Origin: Lysobacter sp. GX 14042
Lineage (GTDB): Bacteria; Pseudomonadota; Gammaproteobacteria; Xanthomonadales; Xanthomonadaceae
Assembly: GCF_021390425.1 (NCBI RefSeq)
Contig: NZ_JAJUWY010000001.1
Coordinates: forward strand, 434,001-498,000
Length of the DNA stretch: 64,000 nucleotides
Reading direction: 5' to 3'
Shown: in pieces, positions 1-11,581 of the stretch
How the letters are laid out: each line of letters opens with the position of its first letter
How positions within the stretch are numbered: position 1 is the stretch's first letter
The notes under the pieces: generated by a model
What the model was told of the DNA's origin: nothing
Seen by the model: the letters and a program-made list of their open reading frames with translations, nothing else
Database searches by the model: none
Position numbers and translations under genes: made by a program

Positions 1-577
1 GCTCCGCGCCGGTGTCATGGTCGGTGGCATCGCGCACCGCCGTGACTCCCGGGACCTTCTGCATCAGGGTCTTCTCGATCCCCTGCTTCAGCGTGACATC
101 GGCCATCCCGCAGCCGTGGCAGCCACCGCCGAAGCGCAGCACCACCACTCCATCCGCGGTGATCTCCTCCAGGCTGACCATGCCGCGGTGCGAGGCCAGC
201 TGCGGGTTGATCTCGTTGTCGATCAGGTAGCGCACCCGCTCGACCAGCGAGGCCGACTCCGGTGGCGGGCTGCCCTTGATGCCGGGCGCGCGGATCTGCA
301 GCTGTCCACCGGTGCCACTGGTCTCGTAATCGATCTGCGCACCGTCCAGGCAGGCGGTGCTGGAGGCGTCCAGCCACAGCGTGAACCCGTCGCAGTCGAT
401 CGCCCACTCGTCGCCCTTCAGATCCGCCGGTTCGGCGAACTCCAGGCGCACGTCGGCACGCGGGGTGCCGGGGTGCACGGCGCTCAGCCGCACCCCCAGT
501 TCCGGAAGGGCCTCACGCTCGATCAGCTTGCGGAAGTGTTGCTGGGCGGAATCTGAGATCTGGATCATGCCGGCCAT
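1..577 (-). CDS. nfuA: Fe-S cluster carrier protein NfuA (3' end off window)
   Basis: NfuA assembles and hands on [4Fe-4S] clusters to apoproteins in the cytosol. Read from the ATG at 577, the protein begins [15 protein letters not shown]: a degenerate A-type (IscA-like) N-terminal domain. A C-terminal Nfu domain carries [10 protein letters not shown] (about 120-90 on the + coordinates), whose CxxC pair holds the cluster at the dimer interface. 192 codons are visible and no stop is reached before base 1; NfuA is normally about 190-200 residues, so only the last few codons are missing. A second in-frame ATG at 568 is also possible. The gene is divergent from phhB. Confidence 0.93.
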   Translation of the reverse strand, partial: MAGMIQISDSAQQHFRKLIEREALPELGVRLSAVHPGTPRADVRLEFAEPADLKGDEWAIDCDGFTLWLDASSTACLDGAQIDYETSGTGGQLQIRAPGIKGSPPPESASLVERVRYLIDNEINPQLASHRGMVSLEEITADGVVVLRFGGGCHGCGMADVTLKQGIEKTLMQKVPGVTAVRDATDHDTGAE

Positions 578-663
578 TCTAGCGCCCCGCGGGCGCCGGC
601 ACCGGCCGGCCGCGTTGCCGTACGATCGCCGTTGCAGAACCGCACAGCCAGAGGACTTCTCCC

Positions 664-1005
664 ATGAACGACCTGATTCCCCTCGCCCGCGCCCACTGCA
701 TGCCCAGGCGCGGCGACGAACACCGCCTGGGCGATGCACGCCTGCGCGAACTGCTGCCCCAGGTCCCGGGCTGGGAGGTGGTCGAGGAAGGCCGGGCGAT
801 CCGCCGCACCTACACCTTCGAGGACTACTACCGGACCATGGCTTTCGTGAACGCGCTCGCGTTCATCGCCCATCGCGAGGACCACCACCCCGACCTGCAG
901 GTCCACTACGACCGGGTCGTGGTGCGGTACTCGACCCACGACGCCGGCGGCCTGAGCGAGAACGACTTCATCTGCGCGGCCAAGGCCGACGCCCTGACGG
1001 AGTAG
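664..1005 (+). CDS. phhB: Pterin-4a-carbinolamine dehydratase
   Basis: The 113-residue protein dehydrates 4a-hydroxytetrahydrobiopterin, recycling the pterin cofactor of phenylalanine hydroxylase. The family active-site signature is present as EDHHPDL (two His near residues 74-75), followed by the usual aromatic residue in QVHYDR. Length matches the family (95-118). No phenylalanine hydroxylase gene is next to it; the following gene starts 4 bp downstream in the same direction, so the two may be cotranscribed. The start at 664 directly follows a promoter-length gap from nfuA. Confidence 0.9.
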   Translation: MNDLIPLARAHCMPRRGDEHRLGDARLRELLPQVPGWEVVEEGRAIRRTYTFEDYYRTMAFVNALAFIAHREDHHPDLQVHYDRVVVRYSTHDAGGLSENDFICAAKADALTE

Positions 1006-1009
1006 GACC

Positions 1010-1438
1010 ATGGACCTGCAACGCCCCACCCGTCTGCTTGCCCCGGCCGCCGCGCTCACGGCGCTGCTGGCGCTGGCGGGCTGCGAGCGCCCGGTCGACT
1101 CCGCCGCGCTGATCACGCCGACCCAGCCCAGGGCCGTGCATACCCCGCCACCGGACTATCCGGCGGAGCTGGCGTGTTACGGCCAGGGCGGCACGGCCGA
1201 CCTGATCATGGAAATCGGCGTAGACGGCAGTCCGCACGAGCTGCGGATCGAGCGCAGCAGCGGCCACCCGCAACTCGACCAGGCGGCACTGGACGCGGTG
1301 GCCGGCTGGGAGTTCACCCCGGGCACCCGCGGCGGCGAGCCGGTGGCGACCGACCTGCGGGTGCCGGTGACCTTCCGGCCGCCGGTCGAGCGCCCGCAGA
1401 TGTGCAACCGCCTCGACGAGCAGCGCCGGGCGGACTGA
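1010..1438 (+). CDS. TonB C-terminal domain lipoprotein
   Basis: A 142-residue protein with a signal sequence ending in the lipobox LAGC (Cys about 25), so predicted to be a periplasm-facing lipoprotein. The rest is a TonB C-terminal fold: PPPDYPAELACYGQGG, then MEIGVDGSPHELRIERSSGH, then WEFTPGTRGGEP, the usual pattern of small TonB-family domains. It lacks the N-terminal transmembrane anchor and proline-rich spacer of classical TonB, so it probably does not energise a receptor itself. It is 4 bp behind phhB. A second TonB-domain gene lies at 9594. Confidence 0.8.
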   Translation: MDLQRPTRLLAPAAALTALLALAGCERPVDSAALITPTQPRAVHTPPPDYPAELACYGQGGTADLIMEIGVDGSPHELRIERSSGHPQLDQAALDAVAGWEFTPGTRGGEPVATDLRVPVTFRPPVERPQMCNRLDEQRRAD

Positions 1439-1450
1439 GCACCTCCCGCC

Positions 1451-2419
1451 TCAGCGTCCGCCGGCGAGGCGGTCCAGCACGTCGGTCAGCTCGGCCGGCA
1501 GCGGTGCATTGAGCAGGTACGGGGTCCGTCCCCCGTCCAGTTCGAATTCCAGCGTGGACGAGTGCAGGAACAGCCGCCGCAGGCCGGCCTTCGCCCGCAG
1601 CCGCTTGTTGGCCTCCGGTTCGCCGTACTTGTCGTCGCCGGCCACCGGATGGCCGATGTGGCGCGCGTGGGCGCGGATCTGGTGGGTCCGGCCGGTCTCG
1701 ATCCGCACCTCGCAATAGGAATGCCCGGCCACCCGCTCGAGGGCGCGGAAGTGGCTCAGCGACGGCTTGCCCTCCGGGCTCACCTGCACGTGGCGCTCGC
1801 CCCCCTGGCGCAGGCCCACGTGCAGCGGGGCGTCCACGCTCATCATCCCGTCCGGCATCCGTCCGGTGAGCAGGGCCAGGTAGCGCTTCTCGATGCCGCC
1901 TTCCTCGCGCATCAGCGCCTGCAGTTCGATCAGCGCCGAGCGCTTCTTGGCGACCACCAGCAATCCGGAGGTGTCGCGGTCCAGCCGGTGCACCAGCTCG
2001 AGGCTCTGCCCGGGCCGGGCCGCGCGCAGGGTCTCGATCGCACCGAAGCTGATCCCGCTGCCGCCATGGCTGGCCACTCCGGTCGGCTTGTCCAGTGCCA
2101 GCAGGCGCTCGTCCTCGTACACCACCGCCGCCTGCAGCGCCTCCATGAACGCCCTGGGCGGGGTCCCCGAGGCGCCCGGCGCGTCCAGCCGGACCGGCGG
2201 GATGCGGACCTCGTCGCCGCCCTCCAGCCGCCGGTCGGCCTTCACCCGGCCCCCGTTCACCCGCACCTGGCCGGAGCGGACGATCTTGTAGACCAGCGAC
2301 CGGGGGGCGCCTTTGAGCTGGCCGAGCAGGAAGTTGTCGAGCCGCTGCCCGGTGCGGTCGCCGGGGACGGTGACGGTTCGCGGCCCGCTGCGGGCATCGG
2401 TGCTGTCTGGATGGCTCAT
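1451..2419 (-). CDS. rluC: 23S rRNA pseudouridine(955/2504/2580) synthase RluC
   Basis: The 322-residue protein isomerises specific uridines of 23S rRNA to pseudouridine. An N-terminal S4-type RNA-binding domain (about 23-70, RLDNFLLGQLKGAPRSLVYK) precedes the RluA-type catalytic domain with HRLDRDTSGLLVVAK; D147 is the predicted catalytic aspartate. GRTHQIRAHARHIGHPVAGD is the second family signature. Start ATG 2419 (MSHPDSTDARS) fits family length; the open frame extends upstream to longer starts that lack homology. It is divergent from rne, the same neighbour arrangement known from E. coli. Confidence 0.93.
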   Translation of the reverse strand: MSHPDSTDARSGPRTVTVPGDRTGQRLDNFLLGQLKGAPRSLVYKIVRSGQVRVNGGRVKADRRLEGGDEVRIPPVRLDAPGASGTPPRAFMEALQAAVVYEDERLLALDKPTGVASHGGSGISFGAIETLRAARPGQSLELVHRLDRDTSGLLVVAKKRSALIELQALMREEGGIEKRYLALLTGRMPDGMMSVDAPLHVGLRQGGERHVQVSPEGKPSLSHFRALERVAGHSYCEVRIETGRTHQIRAHARHIGHPVAGDDKYGEPEANKRLRAKAGLRRLFLHSSTLEFELDGGRTPYLLNAPLPAELTDVLDRLAGGR

Positions 2420-2871
2420 CAGGCTGAATTGCTCTACACTCGCGACGCGAGATAAGGTTTTGATTTGGCAGGGAGTTGAACCTGCCGCCGTTGCTGGGGA
2501 CAGGCCGTGCCGGAGATCCATTTTCGGGACGGGACCGCAGCATGCCGGTTCCGGAACGCGCCATGTTAACAATGGCCTGCGCCGGGAACCTTGGAACGCC
2601 CGGTGGGTCAGACCATCGGTGACACATTGAACGAACACGACCCGGTGGCACGGGGCCCTGCCCTGGCGCCGCCGGCCCGGAAAGAAAAAACGTAAAAGAC
2701 AAGCGCTCCCGCGGTCCGCCGTGGTGTTGCAGCGCTGGAAATCGGAAGGCAACGCCAGCGCGCGCACCGGCGCCCGGGTACCGGTAGCAGCGGGCCGTGC
2801 AGGCGGAGCGGAGGTTCCAGAGGCGAAACGCCATGGCGTTCTGCGCGGAGTCACGCGCGAGGAACGCGACA
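2420..2871. promoter_or_regulatory. Divergent rluC-rne intergenic region with long rne leader
   Basis: A 452-bp gap without a convincing gene. It must hold the rluC promoter (minus strand) and the rne promoter plus 5' leader. A 13-bp palindrome CTCGCGACGCGAG lies at 2439-2451 in the rluC leader. An A-rich stretch (GAAAGAAAAAACGTAAAAGA) sits near 2680-2700. Just before rne is a GAGGAA ribosome-binding sequence. RNase E of enterobacteria autoregulates through a structured leader of a few hundred nucleotides; the length here suggests the same, but I see no conserved hp2-type element that I could assert. Confidence 0.5.
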
Positions 2872-5800
2872 ATGAAACGCATGCTGATCAATGCGACGCA
2901 GGCAGAAGAACTGCGCGTCGCGATCGTGGACGGCCAGAACCTGTACGACATCGACATCGAACAGCCGTCCCGGGAGCAGAAGAAGTCCAACATCTACAAG
3001 GGCCGCATCACCCGCCTGGAGCCCTCGCTCGAGGCGGCGTTCGTCGAGTACGGCGCGGCACGCCACGGTTTCCTGCCGCTGAAGGAAATCTCCCGCGACT
3101 ACTTCCAGTCCGGGGTCGACCCCAACAAGGCCGGCCTGAAGGAGCTCCTGCGCGAAGGCCAGGAAGTCGTCGTCCAGGTCGACAAGGAAGAGCGTGGCAA
3201 CAAGGGCGCCGCCCTGACCACCTTCATCTCGCTGGCCGGGCGCTACATGGTGCTGATGCCCAACTCGCCGTCCGCCGGCGGGGTTTCGCGGCGGATCGAG
3301 GGCGAGGACCGCGCCGAGCTCAAGCGCGCCCTGGACGCGATGACGATCCCCGACGACATGGGGGTGATCATCCGCACCGCCGGCGTCGGCCGCGACGCCG
3401 AGGAACTGCAGTGGGACCTGGACTACCTGCTGCAGGTCTGGAAGGCGGTCTGCGAGGCCGCGCTTTCCAAGGCCTCGCCGTTCCTGATCTACCAGGAAAG
3501 CCGGCTGATCATCCGTGCCCTGCGCGACTACATGCGCCCGGACATCGGCGAGATCCTGGTCGATACCGACGAGATGTACACCGAGGCGCGCGAGTTCATC
3601 GAGCAGGTGATGCCGCACAACCTGCGCAAGCTCAAGCACTACACCGACGACACCCCGCTGTTCAACCGCTACCAGATCGAGTCGCAGATCGAGAGCGCCT
3701 ATGAGCGCGAAGTGCGCCTGCCGTCGGGCGGCGCGCTGGTGATCGACCAGACCGAGGCGCTGACCGCGATCGACGTCAACTCCGCGCGCGCCACCAAGGG
3801 CGGCGACATCGAGGAGACCGCGCTCAACACCAACCTGGAGGCAGCCGAGGAAGTCGCCCGCCAGATGCGCCTGCGCGACCTGGGCGGCCTGGTGGTGATC
3901 GACTACATCGACATGTCGTCCAACAAGCACCAGCGCGAGGTCGAGCAGAAGCTCCAGCACGCGCTGCGCCAGGACCGTGCCCGGGTCCAGGTCGGGCGGA
4001 TCTCCCGCTTCGGTCTGCTGGAGATGAGCCGCCAGCGCCTGCGCCCGTCGCTGGGCGAGTCAAGCCAGATCGTCTGCCCGCGCTGCGAGGGCCAGGGCCG
4101 CATGCGCTCGGTCGAGTCGCTGTCGCTGGCGATCCTGCGCGTCGCCGAGGAGCACGCGATGAAGGACAACACCGGGCAGGTGCTGGTACAGGCCCCGGTG
4201 GAGATCGCCAACTACCTGCTCAACGAGAAGCGCCGCGCGCTCAGCGAGATCGAGCAGCGCCACGACGCCCCGGTGGTGATCGTCGCCGACGAGCAGCTGC
4301 ACACCCCGCACTACGAGGTCACCCGTCTGCGCGAGAACGAGCTGGGCGAGGAAAGCGGCCGGCCGAGCTACCAGCGCGGCACCCCGCGCAAGTTGCCCAA
4401 CCATGCGCTGACCAAGGCCAACCTCAACATCCCCAAGCCGGCGGTCACCAACGTGCGCCACGAGCGCCCGGCCCCATTGCGCGAGCCGCGCGAGGCCGTG
4501 GCCCCGCAGCCTGCGCCGACGCCGGCGCCCGCCCCGGTAGTGGTCGCCCCGACCCACTCCATCGGCATGGTGGAGCGGATCATGCGCTTCTTCCGTGGCA
4601 CCCCGGCACCGGAGGGTACGCAATCCGACGAGCGTTCGCGCGGGGACGGCGGGCGCAACGGCGAGGGTGGTGGCAACGGCCGTCGCCGCTCCGGCAAGGC
4701 TGGCCGCGACAACGGTGCCCGGCGCGAGGACAGGCGCGGCAACGGCAACGGCAAGGCGCAGGGCGGCAACCGCGAGCGCGAGCCGGCGGCCGAGGAGCGC
4801 AGCCAGGAGCGCACCCAGGAGCGTCGCCAGCGTGGCAAGCCGGAGAAGGCCGAGCGCCAGGAGCGACCGGAGAAGGCGCGCGGCAAGCAGCGTGACAACA
4901 ACCAGGCCAATGCGAGTGGCAACGGCAACGGCAACCGCGACGCCAAGCCGGCCAACGCGGGCAAGCCGCCGCAGGCGGCTGCCGATGCGGACCTCGAGCG
5001 CAGCCAGGGCAAGCCGGAAACGGCCGGCGGCGGGTACGTGGCCGGCTCCAGCGGTGGCTATGTGAGCGGCTCCAACGCCCCTCCGCCTGCCGCGACTGCG
5101 GCCACGGCCGCGCTGGCGGTCACCGGCAACGAGGCCGCACCGAAGGCGACTGGCGCGTCGGGCGACCCCGAGGCCGGCGGCCACACCGGCGAGGCCGGTG
5201 ACGCGGGTGATGGCGAGGGAGCCGGCCGCCGCCGCCGCGGGCGTCGTGGTGGCCGCCGCCGCCGTCGCGGCGGTGAGTCCGCCGGCGCACCGCAGCTGGA
5301 TACCGAAAGCCTCGACAGCGAGGGTGATGCCGAGGGAATCGATCCGGTGCCGTCCGCCACGGGCGGTTCACACCCGGAGTTCGATTTCGCCGACGATGCG
5401 GCGGACAAGCTGCCGGCGAAGGCGACTGTCGATGTGCAGGTGACCGCAGAGGCGACGGTCGAACGCCGGCCACAGACCGGGTCGAAGCCGGAGAAGCCGG
5501 AGAAGCCGGAGCGCCAGCCTGAATCGAAGCCTGCATCGAAACCGGAGCCGCAGGCCGACTCCAGACCGGAGCGCAACGTCGAGCCGAAGCCGGAACCAGG
5601 GCAGGAACCGGAGCGCGAGCCGGTGCCGGCGCCCGGATCCGCCGTGGAGCCTGCCACCGAGGCGGCCGTCGAAGCCGGCGCAGAACCCGGCGAGGCATCC
5701 GCTGACGAGGCGCCAGCCAAGCCCACCCGCAGCCGCCGCCCGCGCAAGACCGCGGCCAAGCGCGCCGCCTCCACGGCCGCGACCGCGGCTCCCGAGGCAG

Positions 5801-6201
5801 CGCCCGTCGATCCGGCGCCTGCCGCGGTGGTCGAGGAGGCCAACGCGGAGGAGGCCCAGGCAATCGTCCCGGCCCCGGTGCCGGTCGACGAGGCGGACGT
5901 CGTGCCCGAAGGCGCACAGGTGACGCAGGATCCGGTCACGGTTCCCGCACCCGACGCACTTGGCGCCGGCAGCAACGACGCCGTCGCGGAGCCGCGCACC
6001 GGCAACCTGTTCGAGGCACCCGCGGACGCTGCTCCCGCCGCGGATCCGGCCGATGCGGCCGCCATCGCGGCCGCCGATGAAGCGGTGGACGAAGCCGGTA
6101 TGGAACAGGCACCGCCACCGGCGCAGGAAGACGCCACCAGCGCACCCGCGGACGCACAGGTGGACAAGGCCGACGCAGGCGACACGCCCGAAAGCAGGTA
6201 A
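2872..6201 (+). CDS. rne: Ribonuclease E
   Basis: RNase E is the main endoribonuclease of mRNA decay and rRNA/tRNA processing and the scaffold of the degradosome. The 1109-residue protein starts at ATG 2872 ([10 protein letters not shown]), matching the family start. It shows an S1 RNA-binding domain (about 36-120), the catalytic aspartates in [10 protein letters not shown] (D301) and VVIDYIDM (D344), and the zinc-link CPRCEGQG (C402, C405). From about residue 530 it becomes low complexity: Arg/Gly/Asn-rich, then Lys-Pro-Glu repeats, then an Ala/Pro/Glu tail, as expected for the disordered scaffold half. An inner [11 protein letters not shown] stretch probably forms the membrane-binding amphipathic helix. 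Confidence 0.96.
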   Translation: MKRMLINATQAEELRVAIVDGQNLYDIDIEQPSREQKKSNIYKGRITRLEPSLEAAFVEYGAARHGFLPLKEISRDYFQSGVDPNKAGLKELLREGQEVVVQVDKEERGNKGAALTTFISLAGRYMVLMPNSPSAGGVSRRIEGEDRAELKRALDAMTIPDDMGVIIRTAGVGRDAEELQWDLDYLLQVWKAVCEAALSKASPFLIYQESRLIIRALRDYMRPDIGEILVDTDEMYTEAREFIEQVMPHNLRKLKHYTDDTPLFNRYQIESQIESAYEREVRLPSGGALVIDQTEALTAIDVNSARATKGGDIEETALNTNLEAAEEVARQMRLRDLGGLVVIDYIDMSSNKHQREVEQKLQHALRQDRARVQVGRISRFGLLEMSRQRLRPSLGESSQIVCPRCEGQGRMRSVESLSLAILRVAEEHAMKDNTGQVLVQAPVEIANYLLNEKRRALSEIEQRHDAPVVIVADEQLHTPHYEVTRLRENELGEESGRPSYQRGTPRKLPNHALTKANLNIPKPAVTNVRHERPAPLREPREAVAPQPAPTPAPAPVVVAPTHSIGMVERIMRFFRGTPAPEGTQSDERSRGDGGRNGEGGGNGRRRSGKAGRDNGARREDRRGNGNGKAQGGNREREPAAEERSQERTQERRQRGKPEKAERQERPEKARGKQRDNNQANASGNGNGNRDAKPANAGKPPQAAADADLERSQGKPETAGGGYVAGSSGGYVSGSNAPPPAATAATAALAVTGNEAAPKATGASGDPEAGGHTGEAGDAGDGEGAGRRRRGRRGGRRRRRGGESAGAPQLDTESLDSEGDAEGIDPVPSATGGSHPEFDFADDAADKLPAKATVDVQVTAEATVERRPQTGSKPEKPEKPERQPESKPASKPEPQADSRPERNVEPKPEPGQEPEREPVPAPGSAVEPATEAAVEAGAEPGEASADEAPAKPTRSRRPRKTAAKRAASTAATAAPEAAPVDPAPAAVVEEANAEEAQAIVPAPVPVDEADVVPEGAQVTQDPVTVPAPDALGAGSNDAVAEPRTGNLFEAPADAAPAADPADAAAIAAADEAVDEAGMEQAPPPAQEDATSAPADAQVDKADAGDTPESR

Positions 6202-6220
6202 TCTGCCGGGCATGCAACAA

Positions 6221-6248
6221 ACGACGGGCCGCAGATGCGGCCCGTCGT
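6221..6248. terminator. Bidirectional hairpin terminator between rne and uvrY-like gene
   Basis: A perfect 12-bp stem (ACGACGGGCCGC / GCGGCCCGTCGT) around the loop AGAT lies in the 93-bp gap between the two convergent genes. There is no long U-tract on the + side, and a TTGTTG run on the minus side, so it may stop transcription in both directions. Confidence 0.75.
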
Positions 6249-6294
6249 CATTCCAGCATCGGAAAACCGCCCGCAGACCCGGGCGGCAGGCAGG

Positions 6295-6942
6295 TCAGAT
6301 CGCGCCGGCCGGTTCGGCCATGCCGTACTGCCCCATCAGCCGCGCCAGCGCCACCGTATCGGCGATCTCCAGCTTCTCGAACAGCCGGCTCTTGTGGGTA
6401 TTGACGGTCTTGGGGCTGAGGCTGAGGCGTTCGGCGATCTGCCCCTGGCGCATCCCCTGGGTGAGCATCAGCGCCACTTCCATTTCCCGGTCGGTGAGCG
6501 CATCGAAGGGGTTCCCACCGCCATCGATTCCGGCAAGCGCAAGGTAGCGCGCGACATTGCCGGCCAGGAAACGCCGTCCCCGGGCGACCTCGCGGACGGC
6601 GTGCAGCAGTTCCTCCGCATCGCCGCCCTTGCCGACGTACCCCGAGGCACCCGCCTCCAGCAGGCGGCGCGGCATCGGCCCGTCCTCGAGCACCGACACC
6701 ACCACCACCCGCACGCCGGGCTGGCCGCGCACGATGCGTTCGGTGATCTCCAGCCCGCTCATGCCGGGCATGTGCAGGTCGCACAGCACCACGTCCGGCG
6801 CCAGCGCCCGGATCTGCGGCAGCGCCGCCTCTCCCGACGAGGCCTCGCCCACCACCTCCATGTCGGGCTGCGTGGACAGGATCAGGCGCATGCCACTGCG
6901 CACCAGCGCGTGGTCATCGACTAGGAATATCCGGGTAGCCAT
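6295..6942 (-). CDS. NarL/FixJ-type response regulator, UvrY/GacA-like
   Basis: A 215-residue two-component response regulator. The receiver domain (1-120) has the acidic pair VDDH, phospho-acceptor D55 in LCDLHMPGMSG and a conserved Lys in YVGKGG. The LuxR-type helix-turn-helix (about 150-210) reads LTDREMEVALMLTQGMRQGQ then LSLSPKTVNTHKSRL. Overall layout and wording are like UvrY/GacA, which activates small CsrA-sequestering RNAs. No sensor kinase is adjacent, as is usual for GacA. The start at 6942 has a strong GGAGGAGA ribosome site. It lies only 22 bp behind tRNA-Ser in the same direction. Confidence 0.88.
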   Translation of the reverse strand: MATRIFLVDDHALVRSGMRLILSTQPDMEVVGEASSGEAALPQIRALAPDVVLCDLHMPGMSGLEITERIVRGQPGVRVVVVSVLEDGPMPRRLLEAGASGYVGKGGDAEELLHAVREVARGRRFLAGNVARYLALAGIDGGGNPFDALTDREMEVALMLTQGMRQGQIAERLSLSPKTVNTHKSRLFEKLEIADTVALARLMGQYGMAEPAGAI

Positions 6943-6964
6943 ATCTCTCCTCCGTGTGAGCTGA

Positions 6965-7052
6965 TGGCGGAAGCGGTGGGATTCGAACCCACGAACGGTT
7001 TCCCGTTGCCGGTTTTCAAGACCGGTGCCTTCAACCACTCGGCCACGCTTCC
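6965..7052 (-). tRNA. serT: tRNA-Ser(UGA)
   Basis: Read on the minus strand it gives an 88-nt tRNA with encoded CCA: acceptor GGAAGCG/CGCTTCC, D arm GCCGAGTGGTTGAAGGC, anticodon stem CCGGT/ACCGG with loop CTTGAAA (anticodon TGA), a long class II variable arm (CAACGGGAAACCGTT) and T arm GTGGGTTCGAATCCCAC. The long variable arm confirms serine. It sits between the LysR gene and the uvrY-like gene, in the same orientation as both. Confidence 0.97.
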
Positions 7053-7084
7053 GCAGGTCCCCAATGCCGCGTCCTGCGGCGGGG

Positions 7085-8086
7085 CTATTCTGACACGGCG
7101 CGCCCCGGGGGGCGCTGGTATGCCGCCTGCTCCTCGGGACTGCAGGGCTTGCCGTTGATCTCGCCGCAGCCCAGGCGGGCACTCTCGACCAGCGGCGGGA
7201 CCTTCTCGGCAAGGAAATCGATGAACACCCGGACCGCCGGCAGCAACCCGCGGCGGGAGGCGAACACGGCGTGGAAGATGCCCTGCGGCAGCCGCCACTG
7301 CGGCAGCACCACCTTCAGCTCCCCGCTGCGCACCGCATCGGCGCACACCGTCTCCGGCAGCAGGGTGACGCCCACGCCTTGGACCGCCAGTGCCATGAGC
7401 ATCGGGAAGTCGAAGCCGCTCACCCGCGGCTTGAGTTCGATGCGCCGGACCTCGTTCCCGGGCCCGTGCAGCTCCCAGCGCTGGCGGACCTCGTCATCGC
7501 TCATGGCCATGGTCACATGGCCCTCCTCCAGCTCTTCCGGGCTGGCCGGCTCGCCCATCCGCCGCAGGTAGTCGGGGCTGGCGACCAGCAGTTCCTGGAC
7601 CATCCCGAAGCTGCGCATCACCAGGCTGCCGTCATCGTCCAGCCGGGTGCGCACGCGCAGGGCCACGTCGATGCCCTCGTTGATGATGTCGACCTTGCGG
7701 TTGCCGACCTGCAGGTTGACCCGCACCTGCGGGTAGCGGGCGAGGAACTCCGGCAGCAGCCGCGGCATCATCTGCTGGGCGATGCTCACCGGCACGCTGG
7801 CCCGGATGATGCCCCGCGGCTCGGCGCTGAGCCGGTCCACCGCCTCGCGCGCGGCCTGCGCCTCGCTGAGCATGGTCTGGGCGTGGCGATAGACCGCCCG
7901 GCCGACGTCGGTGACCGCGAAGCGGCGGGTCGAACGCTGCAGCAGCCGTACCCCGAGCTCGGCTTCGAGCTGGCTGATGCGCCGGCTCAGGCGCGACTTG
8001 GGGATCCCCAGCGCCCGCTCGGCGGCGGCGAAGCCGGAGTGCTCCACCACCATGGCGAAGTAGTACAGGTCGTTGAGGTCGTGCAT
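7085..8086 (-). CDS. LysR-family transcriptional regulator
   Basis: A 333-residue LysR regulator. The winged helix-turn-helix occupies about 3-62 (LNDLYYFAMVVEHSGFAAAE, then LGIPKSRLSRRISQLEAELG), followed by the linker helix and a periplasmic-binding-protein-like effector domain. The serine in PKSRLSRR and the YYFAMVVEHSGF start place it among the CrgA/AphB/YafC-like group that often controls quinone or redox genes, but the target is unknown. No divergent gene is adjacent (serS ends 57 bp upstream), so the context gives no regulon hint. The C-terminal tail after about 300 (CGEINGKPCSPEEQ) is atypical. Confidence 0.88.
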   Translation of the reverse strand: MHDLNDLYYFAMVVEHSGFAAAERALGIPKSRLSRRISQLEAELGVRLLQRSTRRFAVTDVGRAVYRHAQTMLSEAQAAREAVDRLSAEPRGIIRASVPVSIAQQMMPRLLPEFLARYPQVRVNLQVGNRKVDIINEGIDVALRVRTRLDDDGSLVMRSFGMVQELLVASPDYLRRMGEPASPEELEEGHVTMAMSDDEVRQRWELHGPGNEVRRIELKPRVSGFDFPMLMALAVQGVGVTLLPETVCADAVRSGELKVVLPQWRLPQGIFHAVFASRRGLLPAVRVFIDFLAEKVPPLVESARLGCGEINGKPCSPEEQAAYQRPPGRAVSE

Positions 8087-8142
8087 CCGCTGTTCCCCGC
8101 GTGCAACGAATCGGGTTATTTGAGCATCTTTATTGCGCGTCG

Positions 8143-10244
<2,102 letters not shown>

Positions 10245-10261
10245 GCCGGCCGCCGACCGCC

Positions 10262-11581
10262 TCAGCCGGCGGGGCCAGGCTCCAGGCCCATGCCACACGC
10301 CGTCGCCAGCCCGGCGAAGCCGGGAAACGAAGTCGCGACATTGGCCACGTCGCGTATCCGCACCGGCCCGGGCGTGCACTGGGCGGCGACCGCAAAGGCC
10401 ATGGCGATGCGGTGGTCACCCAGCGCATCGACCCCGCCTCCGCGTGACAGCGGACCGCTGACCACCGCCCCGTCGGGCCGCTCGTGCACCGTCGCACCGA
10501 GGACGCGCAGGCCACGGGCCATGGCGGCGATGCGGTCGGACTCCTTGACCCGCAGCTCGCCCGCGCCGCGCACCAGGGTTTCGCCGCTGGCGCACGCGGC
10601 GGCCACGAACAGCGCCGGGAACTCGTCGATCATGTCCGGCACCAGGGCTTCCGGAACCTCGATGCCGGACAGCGGCGCGTGGCGGACCCGCAGGTCGGCG
10701 ACCGGTTCCCCGCCCTGTTCGCGTGGTTCGTGGACCTCGATGTCCGCCCCCATCAGCTGCAGCACCTGGAGCAGCCCGGTCCGCCGCGGGTTGAGGCCGA
10801 CCCCCGGCAGCCACAACTCCGAACCCGGGACAATGCTGGCGGCCACCAGGAAGAACGCGGCCGAGGAGAAGTCCGCCGGCACCAACACCTCGGTCGCGTG
10901 CAGGCGGTGCCCGCCCGCCAGGCTGGCGACGCCGGGCGCGAACTCCACCGGCCAGCCGAACGCGGCCAGCATCCGCTCGGTGTAGTCGCGCGTCGGCCGC
11001 GGCTCCTGGACCCGGGTGCGGCCGTCGGCATAAAGGCCGGCGAGCAGCAGCGCCGACTTCACCTGTGCGCTGGCCACCGGCAGCACGTGGGTGGCGCCGA
11101 GCAGCGGATGGCCGCCCCGCACCCGCAGTGGGGGTGTGCCATCGGCCGCGGTGTCGATCCGCGCGCCCATGCGCGCCAGCGGATCCACCACCCGGCGCAT
11201 CGGTCGCGTCGACAGCGAGGCATCACCGACCAGCACCGAGTCGAAACGCTGTCCCGCCAGCAGGCCGGCGAGCAGGCGCATGCCGGTGCCGGAGTTGCCG
11301 CAGTCGAGCGCCTCCGCGGGCGGCTGCAGGCCGTGCAGGCCGACGCCCCGCACCCGCCGTTCGCCGGGTGCCGGTGCTTCGATGCGCACGCCCATCCGGC
11401 CGAGGATCCGGCCGGTGGCGACCGTGTCCTCCCCTTCCAGGAAACCGCTGACCCGGGTCTCGCCCCCGGCCAGCGCGCCCAGCATCAGCGCCCGGTGCGA
11501 AACCGACTTGTCCCCGGGCACCGGCACCCGCCCCTGCAGGGCGCGGCCGGGGCCCGCGATCCAGTCCTGGCGTCCCGTCAT
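10262..11581 (-). CDS. aroA: 3-phosphoshikimate 1-carboxyvinyltransferase (EPSP synthase)
   Basis: The 439-residue enzyme joins shikimate-3-phosphate and phosphoenolpyruvate in the shikimate pathway. Family motifs are clear: PGDKSVSHRA (about 22-31), DCGNSGTGMRLLAG, SAQVKSALLLAG, RPTRDYTERML, DEFPALFVAA, RVKESDR and GDHRIAMAFA. The wording RPTRDYTERML and NPRRTGLL resembles the class found in Xanthomonas and, more distantly, the class II enzymes. Its ATG overlaps the serC stop by one base (TGATG), so translation is probably coupled. Confidence 0.95.
   Translation of the reverse strand: MTGRQDWIAGPGRALQGRVPVPGDKSVSHRALMLGALAGGETRVSGFLEGEDTVATGRILGRMGVRIEAPAPGERRVRGVGLHGLQPPAEALDCGNSGTGMRLLAGLLAGQRFDSVLVGDASLSTRPMRRVVDPLARMGARIDTAADGTPPLRVRGGHPLLGATHVLPVASAQVKSALLLAGLYADGRTRVQEPRPTRDYTERMLAAFGWPVEFAPGVASLAGGHRLHATEVLVPADFSSAAFFLVAASIVPGSELWLPGVGLNPRRTGLLQVLQLMGADIEVHEPREQGGEPVADLRVRHAPLSGIEVPEALVPDMIDEFPALFVAAACASGETLVRGAGELRVKESDRIAAMARGLRVLGATVHERPDGAVVSGPLSRGGGVDALGDHRIAMAFAVAAQCTPGPVRIRDVANVATSFPGFAGLATACGMGLEPGPAG

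Noticed and set aside
4060-6251. Two long minus-strand frames opposite the rne tail (374 and 397 codons)
   Set aside because: They mirror the repetitive GC-rich tail of rne and encode only Arg/Ala/Gly/Ser runs.
6965-7052. tRNA-Ser as an integration site for a genomic island
   Set aside because: No integrase gene and no repeat of the tRNA 3' end was seen nearby; the neighbours are core genes.
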